From Odiellus spinosus (taxonomy: Eukaryota; Arthropoda; Arachnida; Opiliones; Phalangiidae): a stretch of 64,000 nt of DNA. The position numbers and the translations under genes are program-made. Below are positions 20,046 to 30,167 of this stretch, piece after piece (the first letter of the stretch is position 1; each line of letters begins with the position of its first letter). The stretch covers positions 7,068,001-7,132,000 of the forward strand of contig OY987230.1 of assembly GCA_963920705.1 (NCBI GenBank), in the 5' to 3' direction. Below the pieces are notes generated by a model. It was not told the DNA's origin. It searched no databases and was given only the letters and a program-made list of their open reading frames with translations.

Positions 20046-20254
20046 GCTAACGAGATAAAGTTATCCACACAGGGGTGAAATTCTTAATGTATTTTCTACG
20101 AGCGCCTGTAGAAATGTTCTACATACGGCACATCGGTGTTCAGAGAAAAGCTACCCTCACAGGAACAGACTTCAGTATATTTCATACTATCAGAAACAAT
20201 TTAAAAATCCAAAACATTGCAAACCTAATATCCAGCCAAGCATTTACTCACGAT
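20046..20254. repeat. SINE-like dispersed repeat, copy a
   Basis: About 200 bp including CAGGGGTGAAATTCTTAATG, CTACGAGCGCCTGTAGAAAT, GGCACATCGGTGTTCAGAGA and AGCTACCCTCACAGGAACAG. Close copies lie at 25470-25687 and 39780-39990. Shorter relatives around ACGAGCGC occur at 62529 and 63580. No tRNA-like A/B boxes are visible, so the SINE label is tentative. Confidence 0.5.
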
Positions 20255-20616
20255 TAGAGGTCGGGGTTTGGACAAGATAATCCCAAAATATTTGGATAAT
20301 AAGTAATTATTAATAATAATCAGTTAAATATTGAATTTATCGTAGAATTCACGTGGATAATACACCATTTAGCCATTACTTGGGGCGCTATAGCGGCATC
20401 AAGCCGAACTTTCACTTGGTGAAAATGGCAGGGAAAAAAACCTGCATGGGGTAATACTCGGGATACTACGCGCGCCTCACCAAGTGAACGTTTTTTTCGC
20501 CACTAGTAAGCGTTTCGAGCGCGGGCAGGCGCACAGTGGAAGAGCAAAGTGGTGTATTTCAAATTACGAATAAAGATAAAGAATTCAGAAATATCTTGTC
20601 CAAACGCCGACCCCTA
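20255..20616. mobile_element. hAT-type MITE with a nested element
   Basis: Ends TAGAGGTCGGGGTTTGGACA and TGTCCAAACGCCGACCCCTA. The body is interrupted at ACGTGGATAA by about 195 bp (20361-20556) whose own tips are ACACCATTT and AAAGTGGTGT. The insert contains a further hairpin (TCACTTGGTGAAA, and TCACCAAGTGAA nearby). Confidence 0.7.
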
Positions 20617-20765
20617 CTGACGAGAACGTGATTGGACAATTTTTCATGTATTACCCTATATTAGGTGCTTTCCATATCTAAAACCAAGTCCTGAACTTTA
20701 CTGGGCTGTATATATGTCATAATTAGCTCAAATCGAGATCTTATAGGTATAATGTAGTAATTTAG

Positions 20766-20951
20766 TTAGAGCTCGGCGTTTGGATGAAAATATCCGTTTG
20801 TTTTATCTTTATTCATAATTTGAAATTATCCACGGGGAGCCTATGCTAAAAGCATGTTATCGCGAATAATTTACTGAATAATATCGATTTTTATTCATAA
20901 ATAAATGATTAACCGTTATTTATGGATAATCTTGTCCAAACGCCGAGCTCT
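20766..20951. mobile_element. hAT-type MITE, TAGAGCTCGGCG variant
   Basis: TAGAGCTCGGCGTTTGGATG at the left is mirrored by TTGTCCAAACGCCGAGCTCT at the right; the interior matches the copy at 24492-24679 in inverted orientation. Confidence 0.8.
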
Positions 20952-21708
20952 TTAAATCAGGGGTGAAACACATATCCAGTTAAATTGGAGGACCAATTTA
21001 TGAGCTAAAACATTCTTTAGTATTCTACAGATGGAGTTTAATTTAATTTTATACTTAAAAAAAAAGTGATATAATTTATAATATGGTAAAGAGTTCCGCC
21101 ATGAAGTTAAAACACGTGATATTTCCCTGGGAGCCTTTTTTATCCGAAGCCTAGCAGCGCCAAAAATAAAAATGAACAGACCGAGGAAACTATCTGGCGG
21201 GCTTCTCAAATATTCAATCAAATACGGTTAAGAAGACAATTTTCAAAAGATAAATACCAGAAAAACTCATTAACCATTCGAGTTTGCATTGACTGAGCAA
21301 AGTGACTGGGAAAAGAAAAATTATTTTAACGACAACAATCAGTAATAAGTATTAAGTAGATTTATAGTAGATTATAGATTTGACCTTTTTAAGTTTTTTC
21401 ACTTTTAAAGCCACAAATTTTAAGTTTTAAATTTCTAATTTATTTTCCCATACTATTGCGCGCTCCCCAGCAGAGTGTAGAGGTATTTCAAAGTAAATGT
21501 TAGGCGCGAGACGAGGCTCGAACGAGCCAATGAGACATAGCCTCCTCGATCACGCGCTCGCGATAATTCCAACCGTTATTCGCGCGCCATTTTAAAGTTT
21601 AAACAGTGAACAGCTCTCGTTAAGCCTCGTCAAAGCTCAGTTAGTTTTGAAATTTTGCACTGTTTTAATATAATCGTAAGAGTAACTCTGAACCGACGAA
21701 TCTCCAAC

Positions 21709-21747
21709 ATGGATTTAATGCGATGTCCTGCATGCGGGAATCTGAAT
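21709..21747 (+). CDS. Exon 1 of predicted mini-gene, copy 2
   Basis: Encodes MDLMRCPACGNLN followed by GTAAGT. Relative to copy 1 there are Lys to Met, Glu to Ala and Tyr-Gln to Asn-Leu changes, while both Cys are kept. Spliced to 23268 it gives a 28-residue peptide ending VSTLRKRARCHRKKK. Read through without splicing, the frame stays open through the whole 24-bp array and ends Phe-Pro-Val-Leu at 22977, so copy 2 has no interrupting stop, unlike copy 1. An upstream in-frame start at 21655 is less likely because that ATG is not conserved in copy 1. Confidence 0.45.
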
Positions 21748-21797
21748 GTAAGTTATTTTTTTGATCTAACTAATGCTGGGTCTTGGAATTATGATTT

Positions 21798-22970
21798 CAA
21801 CCCGCTAGCGTTTCCCTTTCCTGACCCGCAAGGGTTTTCCCTTCCTGACCCGCAAGGGTTTTCCCTTCCTGACCCGCAAGGGTTTTCCCTTCCTGACCCG
21901 CAAGGGTTTTCCCTTCCTGACCCGCAAGGGTTTTCCCTTCCTGACCCGCAAGGGTTTTCCCTTCCTGACCCGCAAGGGTTTTCCTTTCCTTACCCGCAAG
22001 GGTTTTCCTTTCCCGACCCGCAAGGGTTTTCCTTTCCCGACCCGCAAGGGTTTTCCTTTCCCGACCCGCAAGGGTTTTCCTTTCCCGACCCGCAAGGGTT
22101 TCCCTTTCCCGACCCGCAAGGGTTTTCCTTTCCCGACCCGCAAGGGTTTCCCTTTCCCGACCCGCAAGGGTTTCCTTTTCCCGACCCGCAAGGGTTTTCC
22201 TTTCCCGACCCGCAAGGGTTTCCTTTTCCCGACCCGCAAGGGTTTCCTTTTCCCGACCCGCAAGGGTTTCCTTTTCCCGACCCGCAAGGGTTTTCCTTTC
22301 CCGACCCGCAAGGGTTTTCCTTTCCCGACCCGCAAGGGTTTTCCTTTCCCGACCCGCAAGGGTTTTCCTTTCCCGACCCGCAAGGGTTTTCCTTTCCCGA
22401 CCCGCAAGGGTTTTCCTTTCCTGACCCGCAAGGGTTTTCCTTTCCTGACCCGCAAGGGTTTTCCTTTCCTGACCCGCAAGGGTTTTCCTTTCCTTACCCG
22501 CAAGGGTTTTCCTTTCCTTACCCGCAAGGGTTTTCCTTTCCTGACCCGCAAGGGTTTTCCTTTCCTGACCCGCAAGGGTTTCCCTTTCCTGACCCGCAAG
22601 GGTTTTCCTTTCCTGACCCGCAAGGGTTTTCCTTTCCTGACCCGCAAGGGTTTCCCTTTCCTGACCCGCAAGGGTTTCCCTTTCCTGACCCGCAAGGGTT
22701 TCCCTTTCCTGACCCGCAAGGGTTTCCCTTTCCTGACCCGCAAGGGTTTCCCTTTCCTGACCCGCAAGGGTTTCCCTTTCCTGACCCGCAAGGGTTTCCC
22801 TTTCCTGACCCGCAAGGGTTTCCCTTTCCTGACCCGCAAGGGTTTCCCTTTCCTGACCCGCAAGGGTTTCCCTTTCCTGACCCGCAAGGGTTTCCTTTTC
22901 CCGACCCGCAAGGGTTTTCCTTTCCCGACCCGCAAGGGTTTTCCTTTCCCGACCCGCAAGGGTTTCCCGT
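21798..22970 (+). repeat. 24-bp minisatellite, about 49 units (copy 2)
   Basis: Same unit as in copy 1 with the ACCCGCAAGGGTTT core unchanged throughout the interior. The spacer varies, and identical spacer types come in runs, for example many CCCTTTCCTG units in a row at 22660-22880. Confidence 0.95.
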
Positions 22971-22997
22971 ACTTTAAGGTTAACCATAGTTTAATGT

Positions 22998-23186
22998 TAA
23001 TTGAGTTGGTGCAAAATTTAAGGTTGAGTTGGTACAAAATTTAAGGATGAGTTCGTGCAAAATTTAAGGCTGAGTTGGTGCAAAATTTAAGGTTGAGTTG
23101 GTGCAAAATTTGGGGTTGAGTTGGTGCAAAATTCGGGGTTGAGTTGGTGCAAAATTTGGGGTTGAGTTGGTGCAAAATTTAAGGTT
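22998..23186 (+). repeat. 23-bp minisatellite, copy 2
   Basis: About eight units of TTGAGTTGGTGCAAAATTT plus AAGG or GGGG, in the same position relative to the acceptor as in copy 1. Confidence 0.9.
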
Positions 23187-23267
23187 AATTGAGAAAATTT
23201 ACTAATGCTAAATTGAAGTAACTTTGATATAGTTCTTCTTAAAAACTGATTGTTATTTTTATTCTAG

Positions 23268-23315
23268 GTTTCGACGTTGCGGAAAAGGGCCAGATGTCAT
23301 CGAAAAAAAAAATAA
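23268..23315 (+). CDS. Exon 2 of predicted mini-gene, copy 2
   Basis: Follows TTTTTATTCTAG and encodes VSTLRKRARCHRKKK then TAA. The twelve codons up to the Lys run are identical to copy 1. The A run is two longer, which brings the stop into frame earlier. Confidence 0.35.
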   Translation, partial: VSTLRKRARCHRKKK

Positions 23316-23357
23316 TAATAATAATTAAAAAAATGATAAAAAAATAAAAAAAGTAAG

Positions 23358-23545
23358 AATATATTTTAAAAGCACTTCTCTCATGACTCTGAGTGAGGGA
23401 AGTGGATTGAAAATATATTCAAATGCTCTTTCTAAGTGCGGCCTCCCCGTGGCGAGAGCGGATAACGTTACTTTTAAAGGTGTCTAGAAATTAATTTAAG
23501 AACCTTTAAATCTAACGGCTAACGGCACTTTAATTTTACGAGTTT
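23358..23545 (+). ncRNA. Conserved hairpin and structured 3' block, copy 2
   Basis: The 62-nt hairpin occupies 23358-23419, with two substitutions (T to G at element positions 15 and 52) that weaken pairing. The following block with GCGGCCTCCCCGTGGCGAGA and AAAGGTGTCTAGAAATTAAT is identical to copy 1. Confidence 0.5.
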
Positions 23546-24099
23546 TCAAAAATTATTTAGTACTAATTTAATACTAATTTAAGCGTATTAATGGGGTCAG
23601 AGCGTTGTTAAAATTCAACTATACCATCATTTTCTACTTCATTTGTTAATTAGCTGAAAAACATTGTACACCCAGTCCGTTCAAAGAGTTTGAAGGAACT
23701 GAAAGCGAGAGGAGTGGAAAAGCCAAGAACCAAAACCCAAACTTGAAACAACAATAATTTTCCTTCGTTAGTTTTCCTCTACTCTAAAGAAGTAAGATTT
23801 GGGAAAATCGATTAAAAACTCGCGAGCTCCAGTTAGCCCCCAATTTACACGGCAAGGTTCAGTCCGGTTCTATCAGATTTAAGCTCTTCTCTTTTCTAAA
23901 AAACTAAGCATAGAATCAAGAGATGTCCCTTGAAACTTTCTTAGTCATAACTTCTTTGTTATAATTGCTAGGGGAATTGTGATTTCTGCTCATAGAATTT
24001 AAGGGACAACAAAATGACGTATTTCTACGCTATGGATGGCTGTATCGTAGGCAACGCTCTAATAACACTGTGTCGACAGTTAGGGTTGGAAAGTAGGGT

Positions 24100-24391
24100 C
24101 AAGAAGGATCAGACAAGGAGAGGATAAGTGGGGCTGAGTTGAGTTAGAGAGAGAAGAGCCAACCTCCCACTCGGGTGGAAAGGGGGGATAGGAAATTCTC
24201 GAGGTAAACTGTTGTCACGTGGTCGCTAGCTAGCGCGTCTCATAAAGGATTCGTTTTACCCACGTGACAACAATTTACCACGAAGCATCTCTACCCCCGT
24301 CTGTCCCCCGTTCTCCCAGAGTGGGAGTTTAGGCCGACGCAGTTGGAACCGCGCCGTTCTCACTTTTTCTCTCCTTGTCTGATCCTTCTTG
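24100..24391. mobile_element. CAAGRAGGATCAGA-ended element with 7-bp target duplication, copy 1
   Basis: The tips CAAGAAGGATCAGACAAGGA and TCCTTGTCTGATCCTTCTTG are inverted. The flanks are GTAGGGT on both sides, a perfect 7-bp duplication. The interior contains GCTAGCTAGCG and a GGTTCGTTTTACCC-like stretch shared with copies at 52956 and 59986. No protein is encoded. Confidence 0.85.
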
Positions 24392-24491
24392 GTAGGGTAT
24401 AGACACGTGCCGAAGTTTTCGCGTAAGGAAATGTGAAAAAAGAAAGAAATACAAGGGCTATAGTACATTTAAAAACATCTTTAAATTCTGA

Positions 24492-24679
24492 TAGAGCTCG
24501 GCGTTTGGACAAGATTATTCATAAATAACGGTTAATGATTTGTTTATGAATAAAAATCGATATTATTCAGTAAATTATTCGCCATAACATGCTTTTATCA
24601 TAGGCTCTCGGTGGATAATTTCAAATTACGAATAAAGATAAAACAAACGGATATTTTCTTGTCCAAACGCCGAGCTCTA
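24492..24679. mobile_element. hAT-type MITE with 8-bp duplication and a visible empty site
   Basis: TAGAGCTCGGCG and CGCCGAGCTCTA ends are flanked on both sides by AATTCTGA. The paralogous sequence at about 19424-19440 reads CTTTAAATTCTGAGATAG without the element, which shows the uninterrupted target. An 8-bp duplication and TAGAG tips are typical of hAT elements. Confidence 0.85.
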
Positions 24680-25068
24680 AATTCTGAGATAGTTCCGTCG
24701 GACGCGTGATGACCCCCCTCCCCTTACGAAACAGGAAAACATTTTTTTGGCAATTTGAATCATGGAGAGAGAAAGGCGTCCGTCAATAAGTGATTTATTA
24801 TTATAATATATATATTATTCTTAAAATAAGTATGTACAAGAAAGTATTAAAGGGATACTAGAGTCTAATTATAACAAGTTTCTTTTAAACGATTTGAACT
24901 GTTATAATACGCGTAAAAAAATGTATTGAAACTCGCCAAAGGTTTCATAGTAATTTACAGTTAATTATCAAAGTCGTACTAAGATCCTGCACTTGAGTCG
25001 ATGTGACTAAGAATACGCTTGATTCAATGGCGATTCGTTATCATCAAAAAATTGGATCATATCCACTA

Positions 25069-25335
25069 ATTTATATTTAAAGGGAGAAAACAATCTATCA
25101 ACAAATTATTTTTATCGATTCATTTTCGATCTATGCCATTGGTCGCTGGTCCTTACATGGGAGTTCAGGAACTCCATGAATCGAGCTAAGCCTATTTTGA
25201 TGGTAAGATTTAAATTGATTTCTAATTTAATATTTGTTTGTTATTTTTTTTTTAATGTTGGACTAGGCCTATTTAAATTATAAGGAATTGATAAAAAAAA
25301 AACACTTCTTGTTAGGTTGCGTTCTCCCTTAAAAG
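25069..25335. mobile_element. TTAA fold-back family (long type), truncated copy
   Basis: Starts TTAAAGGGAGAAAACAATCT, has CCATTGGTCGCTGGTCCTTA, then the right-hand half GGAACTCCATGAATCGAGCT and ends GTTGCGTTCTCCCTTAAAAG. The left interior is deleted. Confidence 0.7.
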
Positions 25336-25469
25336 GAGACTAAAACACGCAGACAGACATATATATCCTTAGGGCCAATTCAAATTATCAAATAGGCCTA
25401 ATTGAAACGTATGAATTCGTTTACTTTTTAAATATTTCAAAATATCGGCCCCCAGATCCCTTTTAATGA

Positions 25470-25687
25470 CTCCGATAGCTAATGAGCAAAAGTTATCTAC
25501 GCAGGGGTGAAATTCCTAATGTATTTTCTAGGAGCGCCTGTAGAAATGTTCTACGTACGGCACATCGGTGTTCAGAGAAAAGCTACCCTCACAGGAACAG
25601 ACTTCAGTATATTTCATACTATCAGAAACAATTTAAAAATACAAAGCATTGCAAACCTAATATCCAGCCAAGCATATGCTCGCAAGA
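25470..25687. repeat. SINE-like dispersed repeat, copy b
   Basis: Nearly identical to copy a at 20046-20254, ending beside the same MITE. The short overlapping open frames here are also present in copy a and are not evidence of a gene. Confidence 0.5.
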
Positions 25688-26288
25688 AGAGGTCGGGGTT
25701 TGGACAAGATAATCCTGCACAAATATTTGGTAAATCAGTTAATTACTAATAACAGAAGTATATAATAACCTCCTTCGGGGGGAAGTATGAAAGGTAGGCA
25801 AAATCGACGAACAAAAAGTGCCCGGCGTAAATCGCGGCGGATCGACACACCGCTTTACTCCCAAAAAATAGTTACACCATTTTGAGCCTCACTAAATTTT
25901 CCCTACGCACACTTCCGGAACTCGCGAGCTGAAGTCAACCTTCGACTCCATTTTAACAGACAGCCTGACTCCTGAGACAGGAAGTTCTAAACAAAAATCG
26001 AGCCGTCTTGTTTATACAAAGACCATTTACTATAGAGTGGCGACATTGAGAAGTCCAGCGCGAGCTAGTGGCCTAGATAGTCAGCAGCGGGCTCTTGTTG
26101 TTCGTGATTTTTAGCATTGGTAGTATAGGGGCTTTCATACTTCCCCCCGAAGGGGGTTATTATATACCTCTGCTAATAATAATCCGTTAAATATTGGCGA
26201 TTAGATTGGATTTATCATAGACTTCCCACGGATAATTTCAAATTATTATAAGATAATCAGAAATATCTTGTCCAAACCCCGACTTCTA
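25688..26288. mobile_element. hAT-type MITE with a large nested insertion
   Basis: Ends AGAGGTCGGGGTTTGGACAA and TTGTCCAAACCCCGACTTCT; flanks CTCGCAAGA and CTCGCGAGA are a slightly diverged target duplication. The interior is split at about 25750 by a 424-bp element. Confidence 0.75.
25751..26174. mobile_element. Nested element with inverted repeats of about 43 bp
   Basis: Left tip AACAGAAGTATATAATAACC then CTTCGGGGGGAAGTATGAAA; the right tip is its near-perfect inverse. The centre has no coding frame of note. It is absent from the paralogous MITE at 20255. Confidence 0.8.
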
Positions 26289-26439
26289 CTCGCGAGAACG
26301 TATTTGGACAATTTTTTAGGTGCTTTCCAAATATCTTAAACCAAATCCTGAACTTTACTGGGCTGTGGATGTCATGATAATAGTTACAAAAAATTGTCCC
26401 AGAAATATTTTAACCCAAAATGAGATGTTGTAGCTAGAA

Positions 26440-26745
26440 TGTAGTCATTTAGTCGGTACTTTTCAATTTATATTAAAATGTAATTATTATATTTCACTCT
26501 ACAGGGATTTCGAGAAATGTCGTATTTTTATCTTCGCGTTATCCGCTTTAATAAACGCGTAATTTGTTTATTAATCAAGCTTAAAATTGTATCTGCGTAT
26601 AGCCATTTGATACGCGTCTGTTTATATAATTTGTGGTTTTATATTGACAAACATTTATCCGAGATTAAAATATCTGAAAAAAGTCTAGTTATCAATGGAT
26701 ATTGTCCGATTCCGAACTCCAACTCTAGTGCACCACACTTTGCCT
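26440..26745. mobile_element. AGCTCGGAAT-family fragment
   Basis: Contains TTCGAGAAATGTCGTATTTT, TACGCGTCTGTTTATATAAT and the right end ATTGTCCGATTCCGAACTC. The left half is missing. Confidence 0.65.
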
Positions 26746-27290
26746 TTATTTTCTCTGACAGTCTATTTTCGGGGAAATATCTGACTTAACCAACTGGCCC
26801 GGTAGATCTTTTTAGTGTGTGTTTTAGTTTTACTGTTTTGGTATATATACATGTTTCACCATTTCGTCGAAAAAAAATGCAATCATAGAAAGGCACGAAG
26901 TACAAGCTTGGAGGAATTTTATGGGGGATCAAAGACCGAGAGTTTCAAATAGAAACGCCTGTAAAGGCTGTTATCAGAGTCTCAAACATTTAGGGGTTGC
27001 CAGTACTTGGTTTTGTACATCTTGTTGAAATGTTGCTTTGTCGTCACGAAGTCACGAGACTCTTTGGCCAAGAAATGGGCTTTAATTTGCGTCAAATCAA
27101 AGTTTGAAGTTTAAATCAAGATTTTCGTTTAAACCGCACGTTATTAGACTTCGAGTGACAGAAAAGCAACTATGTATTCGATATACCTATGATTCTCTTG
27201 GAAAAGCGAAAGCTTGAAAAACTTGATTGAAAAAGGGGGCTTAATTTCCACTAAAGCGCGTAATTCATGGGTTTCATTCGTGCACACGAG
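26746..27290. other. No gene recognised
   Basis: Mixed AT-rich sequence without supported features. Confidence 0.3.
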
Positions 27291-27293
27291 CCA

Positions 27294-27598
27294 TTAAAGG
27301 GAGAATGCAACCTAACATGTGATTTTTTTTATCGATTCCTTATCGTTTAAATAGGCCTAAAAAATTTAAAAACCAATTTATTAAACTAGAAATAAATTTA
27401 AAACTTGCTATGAAAATAGGCTTAGCTGGACTCGTGGAGATACTGAATTTCTTCTCATTGATGGGTCAGCGACCAATCAGCAAAGGTCGTCGTTAAGACG
27501 TGATCTCCACGAGACTTCCAATAGCATTCGATTGGTTGCTGATCCCTCAATGCGAATAAATTTCGAATCTCCATGAATCAAGCTAACCCTATTTTTGG
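27294..27598. mobile_element. TTAA fold-back family (long type), 3'-truncated copy
   Basis: TTAAAGGGAGAATGCAACCT start, GGCTTAGCTGGACTCGTGGA, the inverted GTCAGCGACCAATCAGCAAA and GATTGGTTGCTGATCC centre, then ATCTCCATGAATCAAGC before similarity stops. Confidence 0.75.
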
Positions 27599-27599
27599 A

Positions 27600-27970
27600 A
27601 AACATTCAAATATCCCTGATATTTCCTACTGAAGCAGTCGGTGATTCCTCTAACAGTCTACCTAATCCCTCCAAGGTATAGACTAGACTAGTAAGCAGCT
27701 ATCCGAAACGGCAGGAAACGGGGAATATATATTATCTTTTTGTGTTTGCTCGTGCTACCGCAACTAGATTCATTTCTTTCATTTACATCCAAGCAATTTT
27801 TTTATATCTATTTTTTCATTTTTTTTAACCACAGAATACGAACTCTTTCCCTTAAAAAAAAGGTCAGCCATGAACTTTTTTTTACAGCTAACAAGAAGTC
27901 GCTTTAATATTTCGTGGTTAATTTAAAAATATATTAACGTTACATTTTCTAGAATTATAGTCTCCACGGT
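27600..27970. other. No gene recognised
   Basis: AT-rich sequence with T runs; nothing supported. Confidence 0.3.
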
Positions 27971-28149
27971 TAGAGATCGGGGTTTGGACAAAATAATCCA
28001 CAACTATCAGTTAATCAGTTAATCATAAAAAAATAATCGGAAAATTATTCGCGATTGCATTGGATTTATCACAGACTTTCTTCGAAAAATTTTAAATTAT
28101 GAATAAAGATAAAATAATCAGAAATTTCTTGTCCAAACCCCGATCTCTA
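27971..28149. mobile_element. hAT-type MITE, complete
   Basis: TAGAGATCGGGGTTTGGACA to TGTCCAAACCCCGATCTCTA; flanks TCCACGGT and TCCAAGGT form an 8-bp duplication with one mismatch. Inverted relative to the copies at 28528, 38443 and 53393. Confidence 0.85.
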
Positions 28150-28203
28150 TCCAAGGTAGGTATACATATTATAATAATTTTACAAAAGGAATTAACTCGT
28201 GGA

Positions 28204-28860
28204 TAGAGCTTGGAATCGGATAATGAATAATTGATAACTAGACTTTTTCTTATATTTTAATTTCGGACAAATTGATTGTTAACATAAACACCACAAATTA
28301 TTTAAAAAGTCGAATATCAAATGAATTTGAATTACCCGGAGATACAATTTTATGCTTGATTAATAAACAATTTACGCGTTTATTCAATTTCAAACAGATA
28401 ACGCGAAGATAACAATATGACGTTTCTCGATATCCGTGTAGAATGAAATATAATAATTAAATTTTAATCTAAATTGAAAGGAACAGCGACTAAATGACTA
28501 CATTCTAGCTAGGAGATTTCAATTTCTTAGAGATCGGGGTTTGGACAAAAAATTTCTGATTATTTTATCTTTATTCATAACTTAAAATGTTTCGAGGAAA
28601 GTCTATGATAAATCCAATGTAATCGCGAATAATTTTCCGATTATTTTTTATGATTAACTGATTAACTGATAGTTGAGGATTATTTTGTCCAAACCCCGAT
28701 CTCTACAATTTCTATTCTGTTAAAATCCGCGAAGAAACTCGAGTTTCAAATTGTTCTTATCGGCGAATGATTAACTCGTGTAACGTATCAATTTGTTATA
28801 GTTTAATTCGCAACGTAACTAGTTAATATAAACGTTTTAAAGCCCGAGTAAAGACGTACA
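28204..28860. mobile_element. AGCTCGGAAT-family element interrupted by a hAT MITE
   Basis: Left part AGCTTGGAATCGGATAATGA to CTACATTCTAGCT; right part AAAATCCGCGAAGAAACTCG and TTGTTCTTATCGGCGAATGA. The MITE at 28528-28705 sits between them, so the MITE is the younger insertion. Confidence 0.75.
28528..28705. mobile_element. hAT-type MITE, complete, with perfect 8-bp duplication
   Basis: TAGAGATCGGGG to CCCCGATCTCTA, flanked by CAATTTCT on both sides. Confidence 0.9.
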
Positions 28861-29084
28861 AAGTAAGGAATTGTAAAAACCCTACAGATTTGAATTTCGC
28901 TTGAAATTCGTGAACCATTCACCTTTCAATTTCAAAAGAGAAGTTTTTTCTTGTTTTAATTGGAGAGAGAGAGACAGAGAGAGAGAGATTAAAAAGCAAG
29001 TCTGCAATGCAAAATGTCAACTAGCCCAAAGTATAAAGTATAAGTATTTTAAATGACTCGAGTCAAGTGTGACCTTAATTTGAC

Positions 29085-29611
29085 TTTAAAGAGATAAAGA
29101 AACCTAACAAACAAGTGATTTTTGTCATCGATTCCTTATCTTTTAAATAGGCCTAATCCACCAGTAAAAACAAATATTAAACTAGAAATAAATTTAAAAC
29201 TTACCCAGAAAATAGACTTGGCTGAATTCATGGAGATTCTTCGCATTGATGGACCAATGTTATTGAAGTCTCATCAGGATTTTGCGTTAAAGACGGGTCT
29301 TTGCTCTTTGGTCTCTGACCCTTAATCAATGCGAAGAAATTCAGGATCTCCATGAATCCAGCTAAGCCTATTTTTCGGGTAAATTTTAAATTGATTTCAA
29401 GTTTAATATTGGTTTGTAATTTTTTTTTACTGGTGGATTAGGCATATATAAACGATAATATAAACACGAGGCGTAATTAGCAGTGGTTTAATCAAATTTA
29501 ACCGATGTTTACATAGTCTTCTCAGTTCAATAAACCTCGGTTAATCGTGATTAAACCTCGGTTAAATCTGATTAAACAAAGGATGCTTAAATGTTACGTT
29601 GCATTCTCCCT
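29085..29611. mobile_element. TTAA fold-back family (long type), carrying a nested fold-back
   Basis: The two halves (AAACCTAACAAACAAGTGAT at the left, GTTGCATTCTCCCTT at the right) match the family. At about 29463-29590 a GAGGCGTAATTAGC...GGTTTAATCA-type element interrupts the right arm; relatives of that insert are at 33692 and 40215. Confidence 0.65.
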
Positions 29612-30163
29612 TCTTTAGTATATCAAGCGGGGGGGTAGTCACTATACGACCTCCACCAAATTGGGCGGTTTCAAAAGTTTGAAATCGGAGATTGGCACAC
29701 AGTTTGAGTAAGACTTTAGAACCGCCAGCTTAACCAAACACTGAAGCAGCGGGTGTTCCTCTACCTAACTCCTACAAGCATTCAGTAGCTAACAAAGAAC
29801 GCAGCTTTCCTTCCTCTTACAATTGCAAAGAGATAAAACTTACTGAAATATAGGAAATACTACACGGTAAACTAAGTAGAGATAAAAATAAAAAAAAATC
29901 TTTTTGTTCAAAGAAATAAAAAAAGTATGGTATACTTTGCCATTTGTAACGAATACGTATCTCAAAACAAAGACCAATAAAAGAAGTTTTTAAAAAAATT
30001 GGGATTACAGGGATCATACAACATTTGGAAAACCAATTTCTCTGATATTTCGAGGTAAAATAAATGTTTTCAAAAAAAAAAAAAAAAAAAAGAAAAAAAA
30101 GGAATAAAAACTACAATTTTTCTAATTAAAAATGTTCCAACTTAGTGCCATTGAAGTTTATAA
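29612..30163. other. No gene recognised
   Basis: Contains an A-rich low-complexity tract (30070-30110) and a minus-strand Phe/Leu-rich frame that I consider chance. Confidence 0.3.
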
Positions 30164-30167
30164 TTAA

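Larger units (their letters stand above)
19380..20760. repeat. Dispersed segment, left copy (paralogous to 24440-26460)
   Basis: Shared landmarks in the same order: TTTAAATTCTGAGATAGTTCCG, a poly(C) tract after GTGATGACC, the 3' half of a TTAA fold-back (from 19826), the TCTACGAGCGCCTGTAGAAA repeat, the TAGAGGTCGGGG MITE, and ATCCTGAACTTTACTGGGCT-like sequence. The two copies flank locus copy 2 as direct repeats. Confidence 0.7.
20976..24037 (+). repeat. Copy 2 of the three-copy locus
   Basis: Collinear with 7994-12187, from TTAAATTGGAGGACCAATTT to about 24037. It includes the 18S-like block (21078-21235), upstream block, exons, both arrays, hairpin and 3' tail. Differences are mainly array length and scattered substitutions. 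Confidence 0.85.
24440..26460. repeat. Dispersed segment, right copy (paralogous to 19380-20760)
   Basis: Carries the same ordered landmarks as the left copy, plus extra insertions at 24492-24679 and 25751-26174 that the left copy lacks. Confidence 0.7.

Noticed and set aside
20074..20090. GGTGAAATTCTT inside the SINE-like repeat matches a well-known internal 18S rRNA word.
   Set aside because: The bases on either side do not follow 18S for any useful length, and relatives at 62529 and 63580 lack the word. I treat it as chance.
25482..25749. Two overlapping open frames that look conserved with one at 20075.
   Set aside because: The similarity is that of the SINE-like repeat and adjacent MITE; frames differ between copies by indels.
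29122..29325. Open frame similar to one at 57549-57734, suggesting a conserved peptide.
   Set aside because: Both lie in an arm of the TTAA fold-back family; other copies of the arm have stops.
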